DNA of 64,000 nucleotides, taken from the NCBI GenBank assembly GCA_963815935.1, contig CAWFIL010000002.1:1-64000 (forward strand), in the 5' to 3' direction. The notes under the pieces were generated by a model. It had not been told where the DNA came from and made no database searches. It saw nothing but the letters and a program-made list of their open reading frames with translations. The position numbers and the translations under genes were made by a program. Source of the DNA: JARIHD01 sp963815935. Lineage in GTDB: Bacteria > Patescibacteriota > Saccharimonadia > Saccharimonadales > UBA4665. Of the stretch, positions 16,960 through 26,462 are shown piece by piece; positions within the stretch are counted from its first letter, which is position 1; the number at the start of each line of letters is the position of its first letter.

Positions 16960-17727
16960 TCACGCGAAGCGGCTGTATCCCAGAGTCTGGGCAGGCTGGT
17001 CGACGCCGAGGCGCGGAGTGCTGCCCAGGTTGGCCAGTCGGGTCGGCTCGAAGCCCGTGGGGTGCACCGGCGCCGGCTTGATGCGCAGTTCGCGCAGCCG
17101 GTTGGTCAGGTCATCCCACCACATGTACCGCACCTGGCAGAGCTCGGAGTACTTGGGCTCACGCAGGCCAGTGGTCGTGCCGATGCGCTGCTCGGTGTAG
17201 GCGCCGGCGCCGGTTGCGGGGCCGCCTTTGGTCGCTCCACGGGTTGCACCGTAGGAAGAACCGCCGAGCGTCGCTCCACGCGTACCGCCACCTCGGTAGC
17301 TCTCGAGAGGTCCATCCTCGCGGACGAACTGCGGGGGCTGGTAGCCCTCGACGAAGACCGCCACAGAGATGTATCCCTTGGCCGTGAGGTCGCCGTGCGT
17401 GTGCGCCGCGACAGAGTCGGTGACATCCCCGAAGACGAAGCGAGCACCACCCTGCCGGGACTCGGGCCACGCGTCGAGCGCGAAGCCGGCGTACGGCTGC
17501 ACGACGAACATCCGGCCGGACGTTTCCAGAGTGGCCTTGTCGCCGGTGAGCACGTCGGTGCCGTCGACCGCGATGCGGATCTGGATCTTGCTACCGCTGG
17601 TGTTGCGGAAGCGGATCCCATACGCCTCGGTCGGCACTGCCCCAACGGTGGTGATCCCGTCGACGTCGTAGCCACGCAACGTGCGCCCGGAACCCTCGGG
17701 CCCATTGCTGACGATGGTGAGTTCCAT
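16960..17727 (-). CDS. GC-rich cassette gene a, unknown function
   Basis: The 255-aa product is not recognised. It has a beta-rich N-terminal half, a Gly/Ala/Thr/Arg-rich low-complexity segment near residues 148-178 and a C-terminal region with WWDDLTNRLRELRIKP. No signal peptide or membrane segment. Nearly all codons end in G or C, unlike neighbouring pilB, so it is probably foreign. The start at 17727 has AAGGGGAC about 6 nt upstream. The leader is about 225 nt from the promoter at 17959-17987 and contains stem-loop S2; S1 lies downstream. The long structured leader contrasts with the leaderless genes around it. Confidence 0.72.
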   Translation of the reverse strand: MELTIVSNGPEGSGRTLRGYDVDGITTVGAVPTEAYGIRFRNTSGSKIQIRIAVDGTDVLTGDKATLETSGRMFVVQPYAGFALDAWPESRQGGARFVFGDVTDSVAAHTHGDLTAKGYISVAVFVEGYQPPQFVREDGPLESYRGGGTRGATLGGSSYGATRGATKGGPATGAGAYTEQRIGTTTGLREPKYSELCQVRYMWWDDLTNRLRELRIKPAPVHPTGFEPTRLANLGSTPRLGVDQPAQTLGYSRFA

Positions 17728-17805
17728 GGTTCTGTCCCCTTCCCATTATGGGAATCGTGTTTGGACTTACCGGACAGCCATCAATGGCCAGCTAAATCAA
17801 AATGC

Positions 17806-17855
17806 TGACTGATAGCGCTCAAGGCAGACGCATCTGCGCTGGGCGCTATCAGTCA
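17806..17855. repeat. Nested stem-loop S2 in the leader of gene a
   Basis: A 13-bp perfect outer stem (17806-17818 with 17843-17855) encloses an inner hairpin GCAGA-CGCA-TCTGC (17824-17828 with 17833-17837). Same two-tier plan as S1 on the other side of the gene. Confidence 0.7.
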
Positions 17856-17958
17856 ATAAGCAAATAGTAGAAAGGTGCACCCGAACGAGCGCACCAACAT
17901 ATGGTCTGCAGTCCTTCGGGCATCACTAGCCACTAATTACCAAATTAACAACTGAATT

Positions 17959-17987
17959 ACTGTAGAATATAAGAGTAATTAAGTCAA
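17959..17987 (-). promoter_or_regulatory. Promoter of GC-rich gene a
   Basis: On the minus strand TTGACT (17982-17987), 17 nt, TACAGT (17959-17964). Predicted start near 17952. The 225-nt leader is long for this genome and could hold a regulatory RNA element. Confidence 0.6.
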
Positions 17988-18015
17988 TGGCAGAGAGCTG
18001 GCGTGTACAGAGCAG

Positions 18016-19617
18016 CTAACCAACGACGCGATATATCTCTTCGAGGGTCGTTGTGCCGGCAATTGCCTTGAGGATGCCGTCTTGCAGCATGGTAAGCATG
18101 CCGTCTTCGCGAGCTCTTTGCTCGAGCATCTCGGTAGTAACTTCGTTTGGTGGAAGGCGCAATAGCTTTTGCACACCAGGGGTCATGAGCATTTGTTCGC
18201 GGATTGGCGTCTGGCCTACATAGCCAAATGGGTTCTCGACAGACGAGCCGGGCTTGTACAGTGTAATGTTGGTCAGGTCAGGACGCTCAATGCCAGGAGG
18301 CAACGTATCGACAATTGTCTGCAACTGAGCCTTCAAACCTTCGTCGGGCTGGTAGGCTTGCTTGGTGGCGTCATCCAAAATGCGTACCAGACGCTGCGCC
18401 ATAATAAGGTGAATCGCCGAAGCAAACAACGGGTTAATGCCGATGAAATCGAGCATGCGGGTAAGTGCGGCTGCGGCACTGGAGGCGTGGAAGGTACTCA
18501 TAACCAAATGACCGGTTAGGGCTGCCTGCAAAGCGGTCTTGGCGGTGTCTTTGTCGCGGATCTCACCAACCATTACGACATCGGGGTCAAGACGTAGTAC
18601 GGCACGAAGCTTTTCGGCAAAGCCCTCGGAGTTAATATCGCCCGCTACGGGAATCTGGGTAATGCCAGGCAAGAAGTATTCGACTGGGTCTTCTAGTGTA
18701 AGAATCTTGCGCTCAGGGCTATTAAGCGTATTCACAATTGAGTACAGCGTAGTCGTCTTACCCGAGCCAGTTGGGCCAACGACCAGTACCATGCCGGTTG
18801 GGTGGCGGATGATATCGTCTACAACCGCTTTTTCGCGATCGGAAAGGCCTAAGTTATCTAGAACAAGCAGTTCCATCTTGAGCGTAAAGATACGCATAAC
18901 TACGTCTTGGCCATACACCGTAGGCACAGTTTCGACACGCAGGTTGACGGTTACGTCCTCGCCAGTGGCCAGGCGGTAGGTCTTATTGATATGACCGGTC
19001 TGCGCGTCGTCGATACCAGTGGACACATTGGCGGCGATGGCAATCGAGCTAAGCAGCTGGTGGTATTTTTCGCGGCTAAGCGTGGCAATGGGATGCAGCA
19101 CGCCATCCACGCGAAAACGAATGCGCACATTCTCTTTCTGATTCTCTAGGTGGATATCCGATGCCTTTAGGCGATAGCCCTGCTTGACTAAGTACGCTAG
19201 GATATCGTCGGCCCGCACTTGGTCAAGAGTGGCGGTAACTTGGGCAAACATATCATCTGCGGTGTTACCAGTAAAAGCGATGTCCTGGTAGGTGATCTGC
19301 TTAGGCGGGTCATACAGCAGCATATACTCCCGGAATCCAGAGTCCGAAATAATCGCAAAGCTAGAACGAATATCACTAAACCGTTGACGTATTTCGTTAA
19401 TAGCTTGCTGCGAAGTGGTGGTCGTAATACCAAATAAGACGTTGCTCTGGTCGGCCTGGAGCGGAAGAATACGCCGTTGGCTCATCTCGGGTACGCCGAT
19501 CATATCTTTGTAGAGCGTCTTTTGAGGCAACGTTGAGGTATCAACGTAATTAAAGCCTAACAATCGGGCACGTCGTAGTGTCGCGTCTTCTTCGTCGCGC
19601 CTAGCATCTTGACTCAT
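18016..19617 (-). CDS. pilB: Type IV pilus/type II secretion ATPase, PilB/GspE family
   Basis: This hexameric cytoplasmic ATPase drives pilus extension, which epibiotic Saccharibacteria are thought to use for motility or host contact. The 533-aa product has an MshEN-like N-terminal domain, Walker A GPTGSGKTTTLYSIVN near residues 279-294, the Asp box EDPVEYFLPG, Walker B DPDVVMVGEIRD and the His box GHLVMSTFHASSA. The tetracysteine zinc motif of classical GspE is absent. The start is the ATG at 19617 because TATTAT (complement of 19624-19629) lies 6 nt before it; upstream codons would fall in the promoter. Other pilus genes are not in the window. Confidence 0.93.
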   Translation of the reverse strand: MSQDARRDEEDATLRRARLLGFNYVDTSTLPQKTLYKDMIGVPEMSQRRILPLQADQSNVLFGITTTTSQQAINEIRQRFSDIRSSFAIISDSGFREYMLLYDPPKQITYQDIAFTGNTADDMFAQVTATLDQVRADDILAYLVKQGYRLKASDIHLENQKENVRIRFRVDGVLHPIATLSREKYHQLLSSIAIAANVSTGIDDAQTGHINKTYRLATGEDVTVNLRVETVPTVYGQDVVMRIFTLKMELLVLDNLGLSDREKAVVDDIIRHPTGMVLVVGPTGSGKTTTLYSIVNTLNSPERKILTLEDPVEYFLPGITQIPVAGDINSEGFAEKLRAVLRLDPDVVMVGEIRDKDTAKTALQAALTGHLVMSTFHASSAAAALTRMLDFIGINPLFASAIHLIMAQRLVRILDDATKQAYQPDEGLKAQLQTIVDTLPPGIERPDLTNITLYKPGSSVENPFGYVGQTPIREQMLMTPGVQKLLRLPPNEVTTEMLEQRAREDGMLTMLQDGILKAIAGTTTLEEIYRVVG

Positions 19618-19675
19618 GCCACAATAATACCACAAGCACTATGGGAACGCCCGTCTGTTCGTTATAATTTTGGGC

Positions 19676-20176
19676 ATGAGAAGTGTGATCTTGATTGCCC
19701 ACAATTTGCGCAGCTGTTACAACGTAGGCTCACTGCTACGAACTGCCGAGGGCTTAGGTGTTCACAAGGTGCTACTAACTGGTTATACCCCCTACCCAAA
19801 GCACGAGGGCGACACACGCCTGCCTCACCTGGCCAACAAGATTCACAACCAGATCACCAAAACAGCCTTGGGTGCCGAAACCACGCAAGGCTGGGACTAT
19901 ATGCCCGACATTCAGTATGTCTTCGACCGCTTGCGCCAAGAAGGCTGCATGGTCGCTGCCGTCGAACAAGCCCCCGGCTCGATAGCATTACCCGAATTCG
20001 ACGCACCGCAAAAAATCGCTTTGTTGGTCGGACGCGAAGTCGAGGGCATCGAACCCGAGATTTTGGCACAATGCGCCAAAGTACTCGAGATCCCCATGTT
20101 CGGCAAAAAAGAGTCGTTCAATGTTGCCCAGGCTGCAGCCATGGCAATGTATCACTGCACATTCATAAAACCATAA
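19676..20176 (+). CDS. TrmH/SpoU family RNA 2'-O-methyltransferase
   Basis: A 166-aa SPOUT methyltransferase that would modify a tRNA or rRNA ribose. The trefoil-knot signatures are present: NVGSLLRTAEGLGV near the start (motif 1 with its Arg), LLVGREVEGIEPEIL (motif 2) and IPMFGKKESFNVAQAAAMAMY (motif 3). The target site is not deducible. The ATG at 19676 follows TATAAT (19663-19668) by 7 nt without a Shine-Dalgarno, so the mRNA is leaderless. It is divergent from pilB; 58 bp separate the two starts. Confidence 0.92.
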   Translation: MRSVILIAHNLRSCYNVGSLLRTAEGLGVHKVLLTGYTPYPKHEGDTRLPHLANKIHNQITKTALGAETTQGWDYMPDIQYVFDRLRQEGCMVAAVEQAPGSIALPEFDAPQKIALLVGREVEGIEPEILAQCAKVLEIPMFGKKESFNVAQAAAMAMYHCTFIKP

Positions 20177-20200
20177 CCTTGTTATATACTAATAGCTAAG

Positions 20201-21247
20201 ATGGTCCTCGCGCATTTACCCAAGGCACGGCATTCCGTTCACGACAAAAAGAGAATGGGGCAGCATCACAAGCCGTCAAAACATTACACCAAGACGTATT
20301 GGCCGTATTTGCCTATGCTTATGGTTGTAGTTGCCGGGCTAATCCTTAATGCCACCTGGAATATCGGCAAGGGTGTACTGGGCTACGCCACCAGCATGAG
20401 CGCTACCTCATTGTTACAAGAGACCAACATCCAGCGCTCGCAAAACAGCCTTGGCGCGCTGTCACTCAATAACCAGCTTTCCCAGGCCGCTCAAGCCAAG
20501 GCCGACGACATGGCTGCCCGTGATTACTGGTCACACACTACGCCGGACGGCAAGCAACCTTGGGAGTTTATCTCCGCCACAGGCTACAGCTTTAGTTATG
20601 CCGGCGAAAACCTGGCTTACGGCTTCGACACCAGCAGCGCCACTGTGGCTGGCTGGATGAATAGCCCGCCGCACCGGGCCAACGTACTCAACGTAAACTA
20701 CACCGACGTAGGCTTTGGCTACGCTAATGCCCCCAACTATCAGGGAACCGGGGAAGAAACTATCGTGGTAGCCATGTACGCCAAGCCGCAGGTAGCCGTA
20801 GCACCACAAACCGTAACCAATGGCCGCGCGCCCGATACTTCCGCCCCTGCGACAACCAAGACCGAGACGCCAGCCGCACAAACCCCTGCCGCTCCGGCGC
20901 CAGCAGCCCAAGACCAGCCAGCAGCACAGCAGACAACCACACCAACTGTGCCAGCCAAGCAGACTACTACTTCCGCACCAACCCCAGAGGTCAAAGACCT
21001 GCATGCCCGGCAAGTTTCACGCATAGACGTGCTAACTGATGGCAACGCCCAGTGGGCGGCATTAGCGCTCTCTGCGCTCGCCACATTAGCAGCCGTTACT
21101 CTTGTGCTACGCCATGCCCGCCTATGGAAGCGCTACCTAGTCCGCGGTGAGGTCTTCTTTATCAAACATCCACTGCTCGATACCGTATTCCTGGCCGTAG
21201 GCGTCCTCGGCTTTGTGCTTACCCGCACCAGCGGCTTTATCCACTAG
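20201..21247 (+). CDS. CAP-domain (SCP/PR1, YkwD-like) membrane protein
   Basis: A 348-aa cell-surface protein. One membrane segment near residues 36-56 is followed by a CAP domain (about 70-195) with recognisable blocks: LNNQLSQAAQAKADDMA, YWSHTTPDGKQPWEF, YAGENLAYGF and GWMNSPPHRANVLN. A Pro/Ala/Thr-rich linker (about 205-265) leads to two C-terminal membrane segments, so the domain is tethered at both ends. Bacterial CAP proteins are secreted and of uncertain function. TATACT at 20185-20190 lies 10 nt before the ATG. Confidence 0.85.
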   Translation: MVLAHLPKARHSVHDKKRMGQHHKPSKHYTKTYWPYLPMLMVVVAGLILNATWNIGKGVLGYATSMSATSLLQETNIQRSQNSLGALSLNNQLSQAAQAKADDMAARDYWSHTTPDGKQPWEFISATGYSFSYAGENLAYGFDTSSATVAGWMNSPPHRANVLNVNYTDVGFGYANAPNYQGTGEETIVVAMYAKPQVAVAPQTVTNGRAPDTSAPATTKTETPAAQTPAAPAPAAQDQPAAQQTTTPTVPAKQTTTSAPTPEVKDLHARQVSRIDVLTDGNAQWAALALSALATLAAVTLVLRHARLWKRYLVRGEVFFIKHPLLDTVFLAVGVLGFVLTRTSGFIH

Positions 21248-21265
21248 CATTCAAAAGGAAATCGC

Positions 21266-21823
21266 ATGAAATACATTTCAAAACTAAGCGTAGCCATTTG
21301 CAGCGCTTTATTTGTGCTGGGCATTGTTGCCGGACAAATCATGTACGCCGACCGATCCAAGATTGTTGAAAAGCATGTAGCGGGCACTAACGCAATTACT
21401 CTGCATGTGCTGTTGACGGTCGTGCTTGGCCTGATAATCGCAATTACCATATTCTACCGACGCTATGCACCCAAACGCCCGTATAGCGTGTGGATCGCGC
21501 CATTCACCAAAGAGGCATCGCAGCGCATTCGCTACACCGTACTGCTCAAGCGCGGCAACGCGCCATCAAATATTGTCCGGGCCATTGTGGTAGCCTTTTT
21601 TACTATCGTATCGTTATTCTATTTTTACCGGGCCGGCATACAGGCTACTGGATCAGCCGACCCCAACTTTGACACAAATGCCTGGGGTGGACCCACGCGC
21701 GTAGGCGCTTCGCTGGCCCACTGGATGGACGCAGTGTTCTTGTTCTATATACAAGCCAGCATTATCGCGCTCTTTGCCCTCAAGCCAAAGAAACACATTG
21801 CCAAAAAACGCTCCAAAAAATAA
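21266..21823 (+). CDS. Polytopic membrane protein of unknown function
   Basis: A 185-aa protein with four predicted membrane segments (about 6-25, 48-65, 108-125, 155-173) and a strongly basic C-terminus (KKHIAKKRSKK), expected in the cytoplasm. AAAGGAAA precedes the ATG by about 5 nt. It follows the CAP protein by 18 bp and is probably in its operon. No family recognised. Confidence 0.7.
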   Translation: MKYISKLSVAICSALFVLGIVAGQIMYADRSKIVEKHVAGTNAITLHVLLTVVLGLIIAITIFYRRYAPKRPYSVWIAPFTKEASQRIRYTVLLKRGNAPSNIVRAIVVAFFTIVSLFYFYRAGIQATGSADPNFDTNAWGGPTRVGASLAHWMDAVFLFYIQASIIALFALKPKKHIAKKRSKK

Positions 21824-21826
21824 TTA

Positions 21827-24800
21827 CTACTGTACCTTGACGTTATCGGCGCCTACCAGCGACTGTAGCCTATCGAGCATAGCCTGATTTTTGGTAATCT
21901 TGGCGGGCAGCTTAATAATCTGTTTGTTGTCGGAGGGACCGAGCACCAACACTACCTCGGTCTCTCCCTTAGATTCGTCGATAGACTGCTTCAGCGACAT
22001 CAATAGCTCTTGGTTTTTGCTGTCGTGGAGTCGGATGTACACTCGCTCAGCGGCTGGAATGGTTGCCGCACCCTTAGAGACGGCCGACCCAGGCCCTACG
22101 GCCTGTTTTTTCTTGATATCGTTAGGGTCTTTGCCCTTGGCGACGGTTACAGCGGCGGCGGCCGACTTTTTGCTGCCGGGCGGGCGCATTTTTTTACCGG
22201 TGGCCTGGTAGGCTTGCGCTTGTTCGCCGGTTATTTCGCGGGCATCTTCTACCAAGATTTTAATCTCTTCGCCAATGTTGCCCTCACGGTCTTTGGCGGA
22301 TATTTTGCCGCGCACTAGCACGATATTATCCTTCACCCACAAGCCAGTAGTTTGTTGATAGGTGCCGGGGAATAAAATCAGTTCCAGCTCGGCGGTTTTG
22401 TCTTCGAGCTTTACGAAGGCCATTTTGGAACCATTTTTGGTGGTAATTTCGCGCACGTCGTTAATAGCCCCACCAACTACTGCCGCGCGACCGTCGTGCT
22501 CGGGTTTGAGACCGATCATGGGCATACATTGCTCTTCTAGGTAGGTCTCAAACATCGCTAGCGGATGCTGGCTTAGATATAGGCCAAGCAGCTCGCGCTC
22601 CCATAGCAACTGCTCGCGAGGCGTGTAGACGGTGCCGGCTTTTTCCAGCGCCAGCTTGGGCCGTTCCATTTCGCCAGAGTCAATCAGGTTGCCAAATAGG
22701 TCCACCTGGCCGCTGCTAACTTCTTTTTGCAAACGATTCGAGAAGGCCAGCAGCAAGTCGATATTTTGCATCAGCTTGGAGCGATCGTCGAAGCGGTCGA
22801 ACGCCCCGGCTTTTACCAAACTTTCTACGGCTTTGCGGTTGACGGTGCGGGGGTTTACCTTGCTGGCAGAATCTTCCAGGTCTTTGAACTGCCGTCCAGT
22901 TCACGGGCACGAATAATCTCGTCTACCGCACCGCCACCCACGTTCTTGATGGCGTTCATACCAAACCGGATGGCGGCTTTGGATTGTCCTATCGGGTACC
23001 ACAGCAAACTCGTGGAAGGATTCGTTAACATCGGGTGGCATCACGTCGATGCCCATGTGCTGGCACTCGGAGATTTCAATGGCCAGACGGTCGGTGTCGT
23101 CGTAGTCACTGGTCATGAGGGCAGCCATGAAGGCGGAGGGATAGTGCGCTTTTAGGTAGGCAGTCTGGTAGGCGATCAAGCCGTAGCAAGCGGAGTGGGA
23201 CTTGTTAAAACAGTAGGCGGCAAAGTCTTCCAGCTGTTTCCAGAACTTCCATCAATGGCCGCGTCGATACCGGACACTGCGCCACCGCCCTCGATCATAC
23301 TTTGTCTTTCATTTGCGCATCACGTCGATCTTTTTCTTACCGATGGCTTTGCGAAGCGTATCGGCCTCACCACCGGTAAAGCCACAGACTTCCTAGAAAT
23401 CTGCATCACCTGCTCCTGGTACACCAGCACACCGTAGGTGTTCTGAGCGCGTTTTCCATGCTTGGGTGCGGATAGACAATTTTCTTAGTGCCGTGTTTGC
23501 GCGTAATAAAGTCGTCGATGAACTGCATTGGGCCAGGGCGATACAAGGCCACCATGGCCACGATGTCGTCAAACACGGTAGGCTTTAGCTCTTTTAGGTA
23601 GCGCTTCATGCCCGCTGATTCAAGCTGGAATACGCCCAGTGGTGTCACCGCGACCCAGCAGCTCATAGGTTTTGGGGTCATCGAGCGGAATGGCGCGACA
23701 GGTCGATGTCTGTCTCTGTAGACCTTTTTGATAATACGCAGCGCATTTTTAATAATCGTTAGGTTAGATAGCCCCAAGAAGTCCATTTTTAGGAGCCCGA
23801 GCTCCTCTACTTGCCCCATGGGGAACTGGGCAGTCACTACGCCCTTTTGGGCCATTTCGAGCGGTACAAACTTGACCAAATCGTCGGGCGCAATAATCAC
23901 CCCACAGGCGTGCACGCCGTGGCTACGGACGGTTCCTTCCAACACCATGGCCAGGTCGATTACTTCGCGGGAAGTTTCGTTATTCTCGTACTCCCGCTTG
24001 AGGTCCGGGTCTTCTTGATCGACGTGGCCAGCGGAATGTGGCGGCCCTGCACGGGCTGCGGAATCATCTTCGCCAGACGATCGGCGTCCGCATAGGGCAC
24101 CTGCATCACGCGGGAAACGTCCCGGACGGCGTTGCGCGCAAACATCCGGCCAAACGTGACAATATTAGCCACCCGGTTACTGCCATATTTTTCGGAACAA
24201 TACTGGATAACTTCATCCCGGCGGGTATCCTGGATGTCGATATCGATATCGGGCATGCTAATACGATCGGGGTTAAGGAAACGCTCGAACAGCAAGTCGT
24301 ATTTAAGCGGGTCCAGATCGGTAATCTTGACCGCATAGGCAATGATCGAACCGGCCGCACTACCACGCCCCGGACCAAAGATAATCCCCTGGTCTTTGCC
24401 CCAGTTGATGAAGTCCGACACAATCAGGAAGTAGCCGTTGAAGCCCATGGTGTCGATAACGCCCAGCTCGTACTCCGCCCGCTTAAGCGCATCCTCTGGT
24501 ATGTGCTTTTTGGCTTCCTCGATTGTCATTTCGGCAGTCTTGGCCTCTTCGACATCGCCATAGCGCCAGGCAAGCCCTCGGTAAACCAGTTTGTCCAGGA
24601 AGGTCTTTTCGGTTTCTCCCTCTGGCACCGGGAATTTAGGAATTAGAATCTTGCCTAATTCAATGGTCAGATTACACCTGTCGGCAATATCCTTGGTATT
24701 GGTAATTACCTCTGGGTGGTCTTTGCCCCATCGCTTGATAATCTCGCTGGGTTCTTCCACGTGCAGCGGATAATTCTTTAGCGTCATGCGCTTCTCGTCC

Positions 24801-25525
24801 GATAGGAACGAGCCCGTCCCCACGCATAGCAAAATCTCGTGGGCATCTTGGTCGTCGTGTTTTAGGTAGTGCGCGTCACAGGTGACAATTACCTTAATAT
24901 CCAGCTCTTTGCCCAGCTTTAGAACCTGCTCGTTCATGTTCTGCTGCTCTATGTTGGTCAGCGGATTATCCGGATGCCCGTGATCCTGAATCTCCAGATA
25001 GTAGCGATCACCAAAGACGCTCTTGTACCACTTGGCAACTTCGCGGGCTTTGTCGTATTGCCCGGTCTTCATGGCGTCGCCGATTTCGCCACCCAAACAG
25101 GCACTGGTAACAATCAGCCCTTCGTTATATTTCTCTAGCAGGTCATGGTCGATACGGGGAAAGTAGTAGTACCCGTTCAGGTTAGCCTGCGTGCTTAGCT
25201 CAAACAAGTTGCGCAGACCCTGTTCGTTCATGGCGTGCACTACCAAGTGGTAGCGCATTTTATCCTTTTGCGGGTCTTTGTCGGTATGTTTGCGAGCCGC
25301 GACATACGTTTCGATGCCCACAATCGGTTTAATGCCGTTAGCAGTAGCCTCTTTGTAGAATTCAATCGCTCCCGAAAGAGTCCCATGGTCCGTCATAGCG
25401 ACAGCTTCCATGCCCGATTCTTTCACGAACTTAATAAGATCCGGAATACGTGTTAGCCCGTCCAGCAGGCTAAATTGCGTGTGGTTATGCAAGTGTACGT
25501 AGTCACTCGGCTTTAGATCGCTCAT
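21827..25525 (-). pseudogene. dnaE: DNA polymerase III alpha subunit with clustered frameshifts
   Basis: The replicative polymerase gene spans 3.7 kb, the normal length, but is cut into several frames. 23960-25525 gives an intact N-terminus with PHP domain (DYVHLHNHTQFSLLDGL) and the catalytic PDIDIDIQD. 23406-23948, 22901-23179 and 21827-22819 carry the fingers, the helix-hairpin-helix region and the C-terminal OB domain. Between 22870 and 24015 I count about a dozen indels. Most remove one A from an A-run on the coding strand (such as AAG read as AG). The protein between breaks is still well conserved, so the damage is very recent or a local sequence error. DnaE is essential, and the second explanation is more likely. 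Confidence 0.85.
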
Positions 25526-25670
25526 GCTGCGCTTGTTACCCCTTCTGTATTTATTATAGCGGAATCAGGGAACTACACGTCCATAAATATAGGGCCAGAT
25601 TTACAACGAAGCGACAGTAAATATAGAATGGCCACCTTCACGGCAGCCATTCTATTCATCCTTACTGAGC

Positions 25671-25946
25671 TCAAGCGCGCTCGTTTAGCCAGTTCCAGAT
25701 TTCTGGCGACAGCCATCCCTCATATGGGGTCTTTACCGGCATGATAAGCCAAAAATCATTGGCTTCGTCTGCAACTGACTTCATACGGTTCTGCCAGTCG
25801 CTAACGGTTTCGTCAGTTTCGACAAACCATTGCGAATACAACGGCTTAGCCCATGATTGTGCATTTTCTTTGATCGTTTTTTCAACCAGAGAGTAAAGCT
25901 CAGGCCGGGCATGATGATCTAAATCGTAGCTAATAAGATATATCAT
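25671..25946 (-). CDS. Cas2/VapD-like (SinR-type) small ferredoxin-fold protein
   Basis: A 91-aa protein starting MIYLISYDLD, the first strand typical of Cas2, VapD and the proteins often labelled SinR-like. The rest fits: helix, PLYSQWFVETD strand, DFWLIMP strand and a C-terminal EIWNWLNERA helix. Cas2-fold proteins include CRISPR adaptation subunits and VapD-like mRNA interferases. No CRISPR array is near, so a toxin-like or unknown role fits better. The ATG at 25946 lies 10 nt after the stop of the DUF2188 gene, with AAGGCG as a weak ribosome site. Confidence 0.7.
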   Translation of the reverse strand: MIYLISYDLDHHARPELYSLVEKTIKENAQSWAKPLYSQWFVETDETVSDWQNRMKSVADEANDFWLIMPVKTPYEGWLSPEIWNWLNERA

Positions 25947-25956
25947 GGTCGTCGCC

Positions 25957-26205
25957 TTAGTGCCTCTCGTCTCGGGGTGGAAATGGGTCGTTAGCCGGGG
26001 CGATAGTATCTCGGTCACGAATTTGTCCGTTAGGGCGATGAATGGTAATTTCTCCACCTTGGCTGGAATTCCGAGCACTATTTTTTGCCGCCGTCTCTGC
26101 TGCAAGCTGTGTCGGCGCGACGCCCGAGGCACGGCTAGCTCCAGGCAGTCTATATTGCCAATTGCCGTCTGGGCGCTTAGTAATATGGTAATTACGTTTA
26201 GCCAT
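25957..26205 (-). CDS. DUF2188 domain protein
   Basis: An 82-aa protein matching the DUF2188 pattern: YHITKRPDGNWQYRLPGA, then TQLAAETAAKNSA and EITIHRPNGQIRDRDTI. Function of the family is unknown; such proteins are small and often sit in defence or toxin-antitoxin neighbourhoods. The start at 26205 has AAAGGA 8 nt upstream, which favours it over earlier in-frame codons. It forms a pair with the Cas2/VapD-like gene and is divergent from the Panacea-domain regulator. Confidence 0.78.
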   Translation of the reverse strand: MAKRNYHITKRPDGNWQYRLPGASRASGVAPTQLAAETAAKNSARNSSQGGEITIHRPNGQIRDRDTIAPANDPFPPRDERH

Positions 26206-26229
26206 TCTTTGTATCCTTTCATGGCTTAA

Positions 26230-26261
26230 GTTAGTGCGTGATACCATGAAAGTGCACTAAC
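26230..26261. promoter_or_regulatory. 8-bp inverted repeat in the divergent control region
   Basis: GTTAGTGC (26230-26237) and GCACTAAC (26254-26261) with 16 nt between them, just upstream of the DUF2188 gene. It is a plausible operator for the Xre-type HTH protein encoded at 26463. A separate 10-bp hairpin lies at 26280-26307. Confidence 0.5.
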
Positions 26262-26462
26262 AGCGTCGTTTGTTGTGCCAAGAGTCGTCTGGTATCGGAC
26301 GGCTCTTCTTATTTGGAACACCCCCCATTTAGGCTGTCCCCTCCAAGTTACTTCTTTGATTTTCGCTTGAATTATTCTAATCCTATCAGTGTTGCTCGCC
26401 AGTGTAAACTAGATTTGTATAGTTTTTTATACAGCGACTTCTGTATGCTATACTTAACTCAA

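Noticed and set aside
22865..24020. Programmed frameshifting in dnaE.
   Set aside because: There are about a dozen separate events with no slippery heptamer or downstream structure; a single programmed shift cannot explain them.
25671..25946. Cas2-like gene as part of a CRISPR-Cas locus.
   Set aside because: No repeat array, cas1 or other cas gene is present in the window; the small protein fits the VapD/SinR-like group as well.
26280..26307. 10-bp hairpin as an intrinsic terminator.
   Set aside because: No T-tract follows on either strand and no transcript is expected to end there; left as a structure of unknown role.
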